Source of the DNA: Microbacterium paludicola
GTDB lineage: Bacteria; Actinomycetota; Actinomycetes; Actinomycetales; Microbacteriaceae
Length of the DNA stretch: 64,000 nt
NCBI RefSeq assembly: GCF_015235415.1
Contig: NZ_JADGLL010000008.1
Location: 1 to 64,000, forward strand
Reading direction: 5' to 3'
Both the position numbers and the translations under genes were made by a program. The stretch's first letter is position 1. Every line of letters begins with the position of its first letter. Below the pieces are notes generated by a model. The model made no database searches. It was given only the letters and a program-made list of their open reading frames with translations, and was not told where the DNA came from. This document shows, piece by piece, positions 36,594 through 44,854 of the stretch.

Positions 36594-36863
36594 TTATCGA
36601 CGCAGACCGAGGCGCTCGATGAGCGAGCGGTAACGGTTGATGTCGACATCCTGGAGGTAACCCAGGAGGCGGCGGCGCTGGCCGACGAGCAGGAACAGGC
36701 CACGACGCGAGTGGTGGTCGTGCTTGTGCTCCTTGAGGTGCTCGGTGAGGTCCTTGATGCGCTGCGTCAGCATCGCGACCTGCACCTCGGGGGATCCGGT
36801 GTCACCGGGGTGCGTCGCGTACTCTTCGATGATCGCCTTCTTGACGTCTGCTTCCAGTGCCAT
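36594..36863 (-). CDS. rpsO: 30S ribosomal protein S15
   Basis: The 89-residue S15 binds 16S rRNA early in 30S assembly. Typical sequence includes [40 protein letters not shown] and [12 protein letters not shown]. The ATG at 36863 has AGAGAGGGG upstream. It is separate from pnp here, with 18.8 kb between them, instead of adjacent as in many bacteria. Confidence 0.98.
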   Translation of the reverse strand: MALEADVKKAIIEEYATHPGDTGSPEVQVAMLTQRIKDLTEHLKEHKHDHHSRRGLFLLVGQRRRLLGYLQDVDINRYRSLIERLGLRR

Positions 36864-37013
36864 AGGTGATCCCCTCTCTCCTCATTGCGCGGCGCCCGAC
36901 GCCTGATGCGCGAGCTCTCTTTATCCGCGGCCGATCGAACGGCAACCACAAGAGTCTACCAGCGATCCGCGGCCATCCGCACCGTGCGGCGCCCCGGTGC
37001 GCGCGGCACCGAT

Positions 37014-37019
37014 TAGGGT
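37014..37019 (+). promoter_or_regulatory. -10 box for a leaderless micro-ORF
   Basis: TAGGGT ends six bases before the GTG at 37026. This is the same spacing as at least 15 other starts in the window, so transcription should begin at or next to that GTG rather than at the MFS start 23 bases further on. Confidence 0.5.
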
Positions 37020-37025
37020 CGATCC

Positions 37026-37052
37026 GTGCAGCACTCCGAGGCAGACGCGTGA
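37026..37052 (+). CDS. Eight-codon leaderless micro-ORF coupled to an MFS gene
   Basis: GTG 37026 opens eight codons (MQHSEADA) and ends at TGA 37050-37052. That stop overlaps the GTG start (37049-37051) of the downstream transporter in the sequence GTGA. A TAGGGT box six bases upstream makes it leaderless. Termination of the micro-ORF should deliver ribosomes to the MFS start, which has no strong ribosome site of its own. The GTG could merely be where transcription begins, but the matching box spacing plus overlapping stop/start is unlikely by chance. Confidence 0.5.
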   Translation: MQHSEADA

Positions 37053-38359
37053 GCGAGACCACGACCCGCCGCAGCCACTTCGTCGACCTGCGCCCCCTGC
37101 GCGAGAGCCCCGCCTTCGCCCGCCTCTGGGTCGGAACCCTGCTCGGCGGGCTCGGCAGCCAGCTCACGATCACGGCCGTGATGCTGCACATGTACGCGCT
37201 GACGGAATCGACCTTCGCGGTGTCGATGATCGCGGTCGCGGGGCTCGTGCCGATGATCGTCGCCGGCCTCTACGGCGGCATGCTCGCCGACCACTTCGAT
37301 CGCCGCATCGTGGCGCTGACCGCCGCGACGATCGGATGGACGTCGACACTGCTGCTCGCCGTCCTCGCGTGGACCGGGCACATCGATGTGTGGTGGCTGT
37401 ACGGCCTGTCGATCGTGAACTCCGCGGCGAGCACCGTCGCCGGCGCGACGAAGATGGCGATGACGCCGAAGCTCGTCGGCACGCACCTGATCGCGGCCGC
37501 CGCCGCGCTCACCGGCATCACGTCGGGAGTGATGGTGCTTGTCGGGCCGGCGATCGGCGGCGTGCTCGTCGCGCTGTTCAGCTACCCGATCACGTACACG
37601 ATCGACGCCGTGCTGACCCTGTCGCTGTTCCTCGGCCTGGCGACGCTCCCCCGCCTGCGGCCGGAGGGGCAGACGGAGCAACCCGGTCTCCGGTCGATCG
37701 CCGACGGCCTCGCGTTCCTGAAGGTGGCTCCGAACATCCGGATGCAGTTCATCCTCGACGTCGTCGCGATGACCTTCGGCCACCCGATCGCCCTGTTCCC
37801 GGCGATCGGCGTCGTGCTGCTCGGCGGCGGCGAGGTGACCTCGGGCCTGCTGATGGCGGCGATCGCCGCCGGTGTGCTGGTGTCGAGCCTGTTCTCGGGG
37901 CGGATCGGCACGGTGCGGAGGCAGGGGGTCGGCATCGCGCGCGCGATCCAGGCATTCGGCCTCGCGACCGGCCTGTTCGGGCTCGTCCTGCTCGCCGCGG
38001 CGCTGGGGTGGTCGGGCGCGGGACGCATCGACGAAGCGCACCCCGACATCCTGCTCATCGTGCTCGCGTGCGTCTGCCTGGCGTTCACCGGCGCCGCCGA
38101 CAACATCAGCTCGATCTTCCGGCAGACGATGCTGCAGGCGGCCGTCCCCGACGCGGTGCGCGGCAGGCTGCAGGGGATCTTCATGGTCGTGGTGGCGGGC
38201 GGGCCGCGCATCGGCGCGCTCTACACGGGGATCCTCGCCGGGATCGCGCTGTGGGTGCCGCCGCTGGTCGGCGGCGTAGTGATCATCGCGATCGTCGCGA
38301 CGATCCTGCGGTTCGCCCACGGCTTCCGCGCGTACGACGCGGAGCATCCGACACCGTAG
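37049..38359 (+). CDS. MFS transporter (MFS_3/EntS-like)
   Basis: The 436-residue protein has 12 membrane segments and the motif A loop GGMLADHFDRRIVAL. Overall spacing resembles the MFS_3 group that includes enterobactin exporter EntS. No siderophore genes are nearby. GTG 37049 is the start coupled to the micro-ORF and is where homology begins (LRPLRESPAFARLWVG). The long open frame upstream is not conserved. Confidence 0.87.
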   Translation: MSETTTRRSHFVDLRPLRESPAFARLWVGTLLGGLGSQLTITAVMLHMYALTESTFAVSMIAVAGLVPMIVAGLYGGMLADHFDRRIVALTAATIGWTSTLLLAVLAWTGHIDVWWLYGLSIVNSAASTVAGATKMAMTPKLVGTHLIAAAAALTGITSGVMVLVGPAIGGVLVALFSYPITYTIDAVLTLSLFLGLATLPRLRPEGQTEQPGLRSIADGLAFLKVAPNIRMQFILDVVAMTFGHPIALFPAIGVVLLGGGEVTSGLLMAAIAAGVLVSSLFSGRIGTVRRQGVGIARAIQAFGLATGLFGLVLLAAALGWSGAGRIDEAHPDILLIVLACVCLAFTGAADNISSIFRQTMLQAAVPDAVRGRLQGIFMVVVAGGPRIGALYTGILAGIALWVPPLVGGVVIIAIVATILRFAHGFRAYDAEHPTP

Positions 38360-38373
38360 GCGCCGGACATGCA

Positions 38374-38407
38374 AGAGGGGCGGGCGCCATCCGGCACCCG
38401 CCCCTCT
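38374..38407. terminator. Convergent terminator between MFS and YceI genes
   Basis: Arms AGAGGGGCGGG and CCCGCCCCTCT form an 11-base stem around a 12-base loop, between two convergent genes. Confidence 0.8.
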
Positions 38408-38417
38408 CCCGAAGCGC

Positions 38418-38966
38418 TTACGCCTGCAGCGCACCCTGCAGGTCGATCGTGATCGTGACGTCCTTGCCGACCAGCACGCCACCCGTCTCGAGCGCGGCGT
38501 TCCAGGTCAGGCCGAACTCCTCACGGTCGATCTTGGTCGAGCCCGTGGCGCCCGCCTTGTAGTTGCCCCACGGGTCGACGCCGAAGCCGCCGAACTCCAC
38601 CGTGAAGGTGACGGGCTTGGTGATGCCCTTGATGGTCAGGTCGCCGTCGACGAGGAACTCGCCGTCCTGCTCGCGCACGCCGGTCGAGACGAACTCGATC
38701 GTGGGGTGGTTCTCGGCGTCGAAGAAGTCCGCCGAGCGGAGGTGCTGGTCGCGACCCTCGTCCTTCGTGTTGATCGAGGCGACGTCGGCCTTGGCCGTCA
38801 CCTTCGCCTCGAGCGGGTTCTCGGGGGCGACGATGGTGCCCTCGATGACGTGGAAGGCGCCCTTCACCTTGGAGATCATCATGTGGCGGACGGTGAAGCC
38901 CACCTCGCTGTGCGCGGGGTCGATGACGTAGGTGCCGGGACGGTAGCCGGGGATCTCGATGGTCAT
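38418..38966 (-). CDS. YceI-family lipid/isoprenoid-binding protein
   Basis: The 182-residue lipocalin-like beta-barrel shows family blocks YVIDPAHSEVGFTVRHMMIS, RDQHLRSADFFDAENHPTI and GDLTIKGITKPVTF. There is no signal peptide, so unlike E. coli YceI it is probably cytosolic, as in other actinobacteria. It is thought to bind polyprenoids. A palindrome overlaps the promoter (39014-39034). Confidence 0.92.
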   Translation of the reverse strand: MTIEIPGYRPGTYVIDPAHSEVGFTVRHMMISKVKGAFHVIEGTIVAPENPLEAKVTAKADVASINTKDEGRDQHLRSADFFDAENHPTIEFVSTGVREQDGEFLVDGDLTIKGITKPVTFTVEFGGFGVDPWGNYKAGATGSTKIDREEFGLTWNAALETGGVLVGKDVTITIDLQGALQA

Positions 38967-39013
38967 AGCTCTCCTCGAAGGTCGTGCCGTGGGACGGCAG
39001 TGGTATACGGATC

Positions 39014-39034
39014 ACAATACGCATTCATGCGCAT
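39014..39034 (-). promoter_or_regulatory. Palindromic operator candidate at the yceI-like promoter
   Basis: ATACGCATTCATGCGCAT (39017-39034) is an inverted repeat with eight-base arms, seven of them matched. It overlaps TATTGT (complement of 39014-39019), a candidate -10 box for the yceI-like gene. The core CGCATTCATGCG resembles the palindrome at the luciferase-like operon (26452-26465). Confidence 0.45.
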
Positions 39035-39073
39035 ATATTCCCGATCAGTTCGTGAACGTTGCGGGAACGACGA

Positions 39074-39099
39074 AGCGCCCTCCCGCCGAGGAGGGCGCT
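39074..39099 (-). terminator. Terminator after the FKBP gene
   Basis: The 10-base stem AGCGCCCTCC/GGAGGGCGCT with a six-base loop lies 20 bases after the FKBP stop. Confidence 0.8.
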
Positions 39100-39118
39100 C
39101 CGTGTGGTTCAGGGTGCG

Positions 39119-39490
39119 TCAGGCGACGTCGATCAGGTCGATGATGAAGATCAGCGTCTTGCCGCTGAGGAAGTGACCGGCGCCGGCCGGGCCGTAGGCG
39201 AGGTGCGGCGGGATGACCAGCTCGCGGCGGCCGCCGACCTTCATGCCGGGGATGCCGTCCTGCCAGCCCTGGATCAGGCCGCGCAGCGGGAACTGGATGC
39301 TCTCGCCGCGGTTCCAGGACGAGTCGAACTCCTCGCCGGTCTCGTACTCGACGCCCGCGTAGTGGACGGTGACGGTGTCGCCGGGCTTCGCCTCGGCGCC
39401 GTCGCCCTCGATGATGTCGCGGGTGACGAGCTCGGTGGGCGCGGGGCCCTGGGGTGCGTCGAACTCGGGCTTGGTGCGATCTGCGCTCAT
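39119..39490 (-). CDS. FKBP-type peptidyl-prolyl cis-trans isomerase
   Basis: The 123-residue single-domain FKBP has VTVHYAGVEYETGEEFDSSW, the GWQDGIPGMKVGGRRELVIP core and HLAYGPAGAGHFLSGKTLIF. It lacks a signal peptide, so it is a cytosolic folding helper. Ordinary family length. Confidence 0.95.
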   Translation of the reverse strand: MSADRTKPEFDAPQGPAPTELVTRDIIEGDGAEAKPGDTVTVHYAGVEYETGEEFDSSWNRGESIQFPLRGLIQGWQDGIPGMKVGGRRELVIPPHLAYGPAGAGHFLSGKTLIFIIDLIDVA

Positions 39491-39595
39491 GCGTTCAATC
39501 GAACCATGAACCCCTCGGCCACGGGGATGAGGTGCCGATGATTACGCCGAGAGCTGAGGTCTCGACCGCAGGACCGCCGCACGTCCGGGAAAGCA

Positions 39596-39643
39596 CTCAG
39601 CGCCCGGGCTGCGGCGATGCCTGCGAGTCTTCCGGGCGCTGAG
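39596..39643. other. Long-loop hairpin in an intergenic region
   Basis: A perfect 12-base stem (CTCAGCGCCCGG/CCGGGCGCTGAG) encloses a 24-base loop. It lies in the 217-base space between prsW and fkbP (both minus strand), upstream of fkbP, and is separate from the prsW terminator. It may be a small RNA, a leader element or a terminator remnant. Confidence 0.35.
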
Positions 39644-39671
39644 TTGATCTTCATTCAGGATGCGCCTGCCC

Positions 39672-39696
39672 CGCCGGGGTGTCAAGACCCCCGGCG
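39672..39696 (-). terminator. Terminator after prsW-like gene
   Basis: The eight-base arms CGCCGGGG/CCCCGGCG around a nine-base loop lie 12 bases after the stop. Confidence 0.65.
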
Positions 39697-39707
39697 CGTG
39701 ATCCGGA

Positions 39708-40916
39708 TCAGCGGGAGAGCAGCGCCTGGCGGGTGGTCGTGATCCGGGCGAGCAGCACGTGCTCGTCGTGCGCCGCCTGCGGGTCGCGTCCCGAGATGGC
39801 GCGCTGCCGGGCGGCGGCGAGCGCGGCCGCATCCCGGATGAACGTCGTCATCAGCTTGCTGCGCCCGCCCGGGAGGGTTGCCGCCCACGCACGCCCCGTG
39901 CGGCGTCCCGCGGGGGTCGCGAGCATGTCGACCTCCTGCGGCGTGAACCAGCCGGCCGCCGCGTAGTCGCCGAGTCGCTCGCGGGTCAGGCGCGCCTCCT
40001 CGCGGCGCAGCATGACGATCCCCCACACGAACAGCGCGAAGATCGGCACCTGCAGCACGAAGTAGTACCCCAGGAACTCGAAGAGCCCGCCACCGACGAC
40101 GAAGGACGCGCCGTTCCAGAGCGCGTGAAGGAGCACGGCGGCGATGTAGCCGACCGCCGCGAGGCCGATCGCCCGTCCCGCCTTCATTCCGCGCCGCGCC
40201 GCGAGCCCCAGCGCGAAGCCCGTGCAGGCGGTGAACATCGCGTGCGCGAAGGGCGACAGGATCGCGCGCAGGAAGAACGTGAAGCCGAGCGAGGCGGCGC
40301 CGCCCTCGATGGTCGAGATCGCGAAGTACTGGATGTTCTCGGTGAAGGCGAAGCCGGCGCCGATCATGGCGCCGTAGACGACGCCGTCGACGGGCCCGTC
40401 GAACGCGCGGCGGCCCATCCAGAACACGAGCAGCAGGCCGAGGCCCTTGAATCCCTCCTCGACGAGAGGCGCCTGGATCACCGCGCTGAAGAAGTCGTTG
40501 CGCTCGGGGAGCACGAACGTGAGCGCAAGGTCGAACAGCAACGTGAATGCGATGGAGGCGATGCCGCCCCACGCGAGCGCGAAGAAGACAAGCCCCTTCG
40601 GCTCGGGCTCCCACCGGTCGATGAGCACGACCGTGGCGATCACGACCGCATAAGGGATGAGCGCTGCGACCAGGCCGACGAGCGACGCGAACGGACCGAG
40701 GAACGTCACGAAGTAGGCGATCAGCAGCAGCAGGAGCAGCCCGAGGACGGGCCACAGCCACACCCAGACGCGCCGCCCGCGGGGCGACGCGACGGGAAGA
40801 GCCTGGACGGCGGGAGGCGCCGGGGCGATCGCCGCGCCCATCCCGTAGGTCGGCTGGGCCAGCGCCGTCGGGAACGGCTGCTGGTGAGGCGGCGTCAGGC
40901 CGGTCCCGTAGGTCAT
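39708..40916 (-). CDS. PrsW-family intramembrane metalloprotease
   Basis: The 402-residue protein has about eight membrane segments. The protease motifs are the EE pair in QAPLVEEGFKGLGLL, the GFAFTENIQYF helix, and the His residues of SPFAHAMFTACTGF and LLHALWNGASF. PrsW proteases cut single-pass membrane proteins such as anti-sigma factors. No sigma/anti-sigma pair is nearby, so the target is unknown. The first 50 residues are Pro/Ala-rich and cytosolic. Confidence 0.9.
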   Translation of the reverse strand: MTYGTGLTPPHQQPFPTALAQPTYGMGAAIAPAPPAVQALPVASPRGRRVWVWLWPVLGLLLLLLIAYFVTFLGPFASLVGLVAALIPYAVVIATVVLIDRWEPEPKGLVFFALAWGGIASIAFTLLFDLALTFVLPERNDFFSAVIQAPLVEEGFKGLGLLLVFWMGRRAFDGPVDGVVYGAMIGAGFAFTENIQYFAISTIEGGAASLGFTFFLRAILSPFAHAMFTACTGFALGLAARRGMKAGRAIGLAAVGYIAAVLLHALWNGASFVVGGGLFEFLGYYFVLQVPIFALFVWGIVMLRREEARLTRERLGDYAAAGWFTPQEVDMLATPAGRRTGRAWAATLPGGRSKLMTTFIRDAAALAAARQRAISGRDPQAAHDEHVLLARITTTRQALLSR

Positions 40917-41028
40917 GAGTCTCTCCCCGCACGTCTCGCGGCGCCGGCGGCGCCGTGATCACGGTCATCATATTGGCCGCGCGCTCCGGCGCCATCGAGG
41001 CGACGGCCGGTGCCGGTAGCCTGAGGGC

Positions 41029-41898
41029 ATGCGTTTCGCCCACGTCGTGCTGCCCGGGGGCGACGGCCCCGTCCTCGTCCTCGTCGAGGACGGCGAGGCA
41101 CTCCCGGTGCACACGCTGGTGCCCGACGGCCCTCGCACGCTCGAGCAGCTGATCGCCGGCGGCGGTCCCCTGCGCGACGCCGTGCGGCATGCGGCCTCGG
41201 CCTACCGGGGCGAGCGCACCCCGATCGACGAGGCGACGTTCGCGCCCGCCGTGCTCACGCCGCCGTCGATCATGGCCGTCGGGCTGAACTACGCCGCGCA
41301 CTCGGGCGAGCTGAACCTCAAGACCGACGACACGCCCACGGTGTTCACGCTGTGGCCGAACTCCCTCGCGCCGCACGAGGGCACCACGTCGTGGTCGCGC
41401 TCGCTGAGCGAGGCGGTCGACTACGAGGCCGAGCTGGGCGTCATCATCGGCCGGCCCGCACGCGACGTGACCGAGGACGAGGCGCTCGACTATGTCTTCG
41501 GCTACACGGTCGTCAACGACATCACCGCCCGCAACGTGCAGTACTCCGAGTCGCAGTGGTGCCGCGCGAAGTCGTTCGACGGGTTCACGCCGGTGGGCCC
41601 GTACGTCGTGACGGCCGACGAGGTGCCCGACCCGCAGGACCTGCACATCTGGACGGTCCTGGACGGGCACACCATGCAGGACGCCTCGACCGGGACGATG
41701 GTGAGATCGGTCGCGAAGCTGATCGCGCACCTCTCGCGCGGCATCACCCTGCTTCCGGGCACGCTCATCTCGACGGGCAGCCCCGGCGGATCCGGCTACT
41801 CCCGCACACCGCAGGTGCTGATGCGCGACCGCTCCACCGTCACGGTGGGCATCGACGGCATCGGAGAGCTGACCACGCACTGCCGCGTGGTCGCCTGA
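41029..41898 (+). CDS. Fumarylacetoacetate hydrolase family protein
   Basis: The 289-residue protein has the FAH C-terminal domain: IMAVGLNYAAHSGEL, a metal site in DYEAELGVIIGRPARDV, GYTVVNDITARN and GTLISTGSPGGSGYSRTP. Such proteins hydrolyse or decarboxylate acylpyruvates or ring-opened catechols. No aromatic pathway genes are adjacent. The ATG follows TAGCCT by six bases (leaderless). A terminator follows. Confidence 0.92.
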   Translation: MRFAHVVLPGGDGPVLVLVEDGEALPVHTLVPDGPRTLEQLIAGGGPLRDAVRHAASAYRGERTPIDEATFAPAVLTPPSIMAVGLNYAAHSGELNLKTDDTPTVFTLWPNSLAPHEGTTSWSRSLSEAVDYEAELGVIIGRPARDVTEDEALDYVFGYTVVNDITARNVQYSESQWCRAKSFDGFTPVGPYVVTADEVPDPQDLHIWTVLDGHTMQDASTGTMVRSVAKLIAHLSRGITLLPGTLISTGSPGGSGYSRTPQVLMRDRSTVTVGIDGIGELTTHCRVVA

Positions 41899-41915
41899 CC
41901 CGACGACGACGCGAC

Positions 41916-41944
41916 GAGGCCGCACCCGGATCGGGTGCGGCCTC
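41916..41944 (+). terminator. Terminator after the FAH-family gene
   Basis: A perfect 13-base stem (GAGGCCGCACCCG/CGGGTGCGGCCTC) with a three-base loop begins 17 bases after the stop. Confidence 0.85.
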
Positions 41945-42020
41945 GCGGTCTGCGGGCGGGCCAGGCGACGCCCACCGGCTGCCGGGCGCGGACGCGGGGC
42001 GCGCCCGGCCGCGCGCGGCG

Positions 42021-43478
42021 TCACGACGAGGTCGTGAGGTCCTCCGGCGAGATGATCGGAATCGCCGCGGTGATCGCCTCGATGCCCGACAGGCGCGCCG
42101 GCGAGAGCTGCTTGTCGACCTCCTCGCGGTCCATGAGCCCGGCCTCGACGACGAGGTCGGCGACGTTGCGGTTCGTCAGCAGGGCGGCCTTCGCGAGCGC
42201 GGCCGCCGCGGCGTATCCGATGAAGGGGGTGAGGGCCGTGACGACGCCCACCGACGATCCGACCATGGCGCCGAGGCGCTCGCGGTTCGCGGTGATGCCG
42301 TCGACGCAGTTCACCCGCAGCGTCCGCATCGCCTGGCGCATCCAGGTGATCGACTGCAGGATCGAGTGGGCGATCACCGGCTCGAACGCGTTGAGCTGAA
42401 GCTGTCCCGCCTCGGCCGCCATGGTGACGGTCATGTCGGCGCCGGCGACCGAGAACGCCACCTGGTTCACGACCTCGGGGATGACCGGGTTCACCTTGCC
42501 CGGCATGATGCTCGACCCCGCCTGGCGGGCGGGAAGGTTGATCTCGCCGAAGCCCGCCTGCGGGCCCGAGGACAGCAGTCGCAGGTCGTTGCAGATCTTC
42601 GACAGCTTCATCGCGTTGCGCTTGAGGGAGGACGAGAACGACATGAACGCGCCGGTGTCGCTCGTCGCCTCGACGAGGTCGGTCGCGGTCGCGAGCGGCA
42701 GCCCGGAGATCTCGGAGAGGTGGCGGCGCACCGACTCGGCGTAGCCGGGCGCCGCGGTCACGCCCGTGCCGATCGCGGTGGCGCCGAGGTTGATCTCCGT
42801 CAGCAGCGACGAGTTCTCGCCGAGCCGCGCGTGGTCCTCGCCGAGCGTCGTCGCGAAGCCGTGGAACTCCTGCCCGAGGGTCATCGGGACGGCATCCTGC
42901 AGCTGTGTGCGCCCGACCTTCAGCACGTCGTGGAACTCGTGCGCCTTCGCGAGGAACGACTTGCGGAGGAGATCCAGCTCCTCGAGCAGCGAGACGTGCA
43001 CGAGCGAGATGCCGATCTTGATCGCCGTCGGGTAGACGTCGTTCGTCGACTGGCTGCGGTTCGTGTGGTCGATCGGCGAGAGGAACTCGTAGTCGCCCTT
43101 CCGGCGGCCGGCGAGCTCGAGCGCGATGTTGGTGATGACCTCGTTCGCGTTCATGTTGGTCGACGTGCCGGCGCCGCCCTGGATGACGCCCACGATGAAC
43201 TGATCGTGGAACTCGCCGTCGATCACGCGCTGCGCTGCGCGGTCGATCAGGTCGGCTTTGGCGGGATCCAGCACGCCGATGTCGCGATTCGCGCGTGCCG
43301 CGGCCTGTTTGACCATCGCCAGCGCGACGACGAGGTCGGCGTACACCGAGATGGGCCGCTTCGAGATGTCGAAGTTCTCGAGCGCCCGGGCGGTATGGAC
43401 CCCCCAGTACACGTCGGACGGGATCTCCAGCGACCCCAGCGAATCTGTCTCGATGCGGGTGGTCGAGTCGTCAGCCAT
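42021..43478 (-). CDS. aspA: Aspartate ammonia-lyase
   Basis: The 485-residue fumarase/aspartase-superfamily enzyme interconverts aspartate with fumarate and ammonia. Blocks are GGAGTSTNMNANEVITNIAL, HTNRSQSTNDVYPTA, KVGRTQLQDAVPMTLGQE and the mobile signature loop GSSIMPGKVNP. The start ATG 43478 has AGGAG upstream; the longer frame is unsupported. Fumarase is very similar in this fold, but the HTNRSQSTNDVYPTA spacing favours aspartase. Confidence 0.92.
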   Translation of the reverse strand: MADDSTTRIETDSLGSLEIPSDVYWGVHTARALENFDISKRPISVYADLVVALAMVKQAAARANRDIGVLDPAKADLIDRAAQRVIDGEFHDQFIVGVIQGGAGTSTNMNANEVITNIALELAGRRKGDYEFLSPIDHTNRSQSTNDVYPTAIKIGISLVHVSLLEELDLLRKSFLAKAHEFHDVLKVGRTQLQDAVPMTLGQEFHGFATTLGEDHARLGENSSLLTEINLGATAIGTGVTAAPGYAESVRRHLSEISGLPLATATDLVEATSDTGAFMSFSSSLKRNAMKLSKICNDLRLLSSGPQAGFGEINLPARQAGSSIMPGKVNPVIPEVVNQVAFSVAGADMTVTMAAEAGQLQLNAFEPVIAHSILQSITWMRQAMRTLRVNCVDGITANRERLGAMVGSSVGVVTALTPFIGYAAAAALAKAALLTNRNVADLVVEAGLMDREEVDKQLSPARLSGIEAITAAIPIISPEDLTTSS

Positions 43479-43504
43479 CGTTCTCCTCGTGGGTGCGCGG
43501 CCAT

Positions 43505-43526
43505 GCCCTCTCGCCATCGAGAGGGC
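43505..43526 (-). terminator. Terminator after the phosphodiesterase gene
   Basis: A perfect nine-base stem (GCCCTCTCG/CGAGAGGGC) with a four-base loop lies 40 bases after the phosphodiesterase stop and 27 bases upstream of the aspA start. Confidence 0.72.
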
Positions 43527-43566
43527 GTCGTTGTCAGCCTAGGCGACGGTCATCCACCCGCCCGTC

Positions 43567-44478
43567 TCACCCGCGAGGCGGCTTGCGGGAGAACCGCTCG
43601 AGGCGCTCCGCGGGGCTCAGCGCCGCCATCGTCGCGTACCACTCGGGGCTGAAGTACCCGCCCGCCTCATCGGCCGCCACGGGCACGACGGTGTGCGTGA
43701 TCGTGTCGTCGTACACGTGCACGAGGTGGAACGACTGACCGGCATCCATGCCGTTCACGCGCTGCGGCGGGCGGGCGACGTCCATCGTGTAGCAGGACGC
43801 GGATGCGACGCTGACCGGAACACCCGCGAACGTGCCGCTCATCGAGTAGTGAAGGTGCCCGGCGAGGATCGCGCGCACGTCGGATCCGCTGATCACATCG
43901 GCGAGCGCGTCCTGATCCCGCAGCTCGAGGATGTCGAACAGGGGAACGTGACTCGGCAGCGGCGGATGATGGAGGGCGAGGATGGTGCCGAGCGGTGCCG
44001 GCGTCGCGAGCACCTGCCGCAGCCACTCGCGCTGGGCCTCATCGATCTCGCCGTGATGCCAGCCGGGAACCGAGCTGTCCAGCGCGACGAGGCGGAGCCC
44101 GCCGAGGTCCCAGACCCCCGTGACCGGCTGCTCGTCGGCCGAGAGGCCGAGCAGGTCGCGGCGCATCTCGGGGCGCTCGTCGTGGTTGCCGGCGACCCAC
44201 ACGATGGGCGCGCCGAGGCGCTCCGCGACCGGTTCGACCAGCGCGCGCAGGCGGAGGTACGCGTCGGGCTCGCCGAGGTCGGTGAGGTCGCCCGTGAACA
44301 CGAGGGCGTCGGGCCGGATGGCGCCGTCCGCCGCGTGCTGCTCGAGCCGCTCGAGCGTGCGCGCGAGGTTCGCCTCGGTGTCGTACCGGCCGCCGAGGGG
44401 CGCGTTGCCCGCCAGCAGGTGGGTGTCGCTCAGATGGACGATCGTCCTGTGGGCGGGAGCGTGCTGGCCGAGCTGCAT
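43567..44478 (-). CDS. Calcineurin-like 3',5'-cyclic nucleotide phosphodiesterase
   Basis: The 303-residue metallophosphatase has all five motif blocks: LSDTHLL, VFTGDLTDLG, VAGNHDERPE, LALHHPPLPS and LAGHLHYSMSG. This is closest to CpdA/Rv0805-type enzymes that cleave cAMP and other phosphodiesters. The ATG follows TACGCT by six bases (leaderless). Confidence 0.9.
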   Translation of the reverse strand: MQLGQHAPAHRTIVHLSDTHLLAGNAPLGGRYDTEANLARTLERLEQHAADGAIRPDALVFTGDLTDLGEPDAYLRLRALVEPVAERLGAPIVWVAGNHDERPEMRRDLLGLSADEQPVTGVWDLGGLRLVALDSSVPGWHHGEIDEAQREWLRQVLATPAPLGTILALHHPPLPSHVPLFDILELRDQDALADVISGSDVRAILAGHLHYSMSGTFAGVPVSVASASCYTMDVARPPQRVNGMDAGQSFHLVHVYDDTITHTVVPVAADEAGGYFSPEWYATMAALSPAERLERFSRKPPRG

Positions 44479-44527
44479 GATGCCAGCGTACGACCGGCCT
44501 CCGACGCCGCCGCCGGGCGAACCGCCG

Positions 44528-44854
44528 TCAGCCGAGCACGATCAGCAGGATGCCCACGACCACGGCGAGCCCGCACACCGCGAAGCACGCGTACGCGCCG
44601 ACGAGCGCGAGCCGCTTCTGGCCGTCCGAGAGCGGACTCTTCGCGGAGGCCTTCGCCGCCGCCTTCTCGGCCCTCGCGATCTGCTTCGCGGAGAGGACGG
44701 TGATCGCATCCGTGAAGGCGACGGGCGCGACCACGGGAACGCGCCCGCTGCTCGCAAGCAGGCGCAGCCCGAGCGCGTAGAACCCGACGACGACCACCGC
44801 ACCGATCAGCGCGGCCATGAACACGAGCAGGAAGGCGCCCCAGTCGATGGTCAT
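44528..44854 (-). CDS. Small membrane protein coupled to the phosphate transporter
   Basis: The 108-residue protein has membrane helices near residues 6-28 and 84-106 and an Ala/Lys-rich cytosolic segment between them (AKQIARAEKAAAKASAKS). Its ATG overlaps the pit stop (ATGA), so production is tied to the transporter. Similar small proteins follow pit genes in related actinobacteria; function unknown. Confidence 0.78.
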   Translation of the reverse strand: MTIDWGAFLLVFMAALIGAVVVVGFYALGLRLLASSGRVPVVAPVAFTDAITVLSAKQIARAEKAAAKASAKSPLSDGQKRLALVGAYACFAVCGLAVVVGILLIVLG

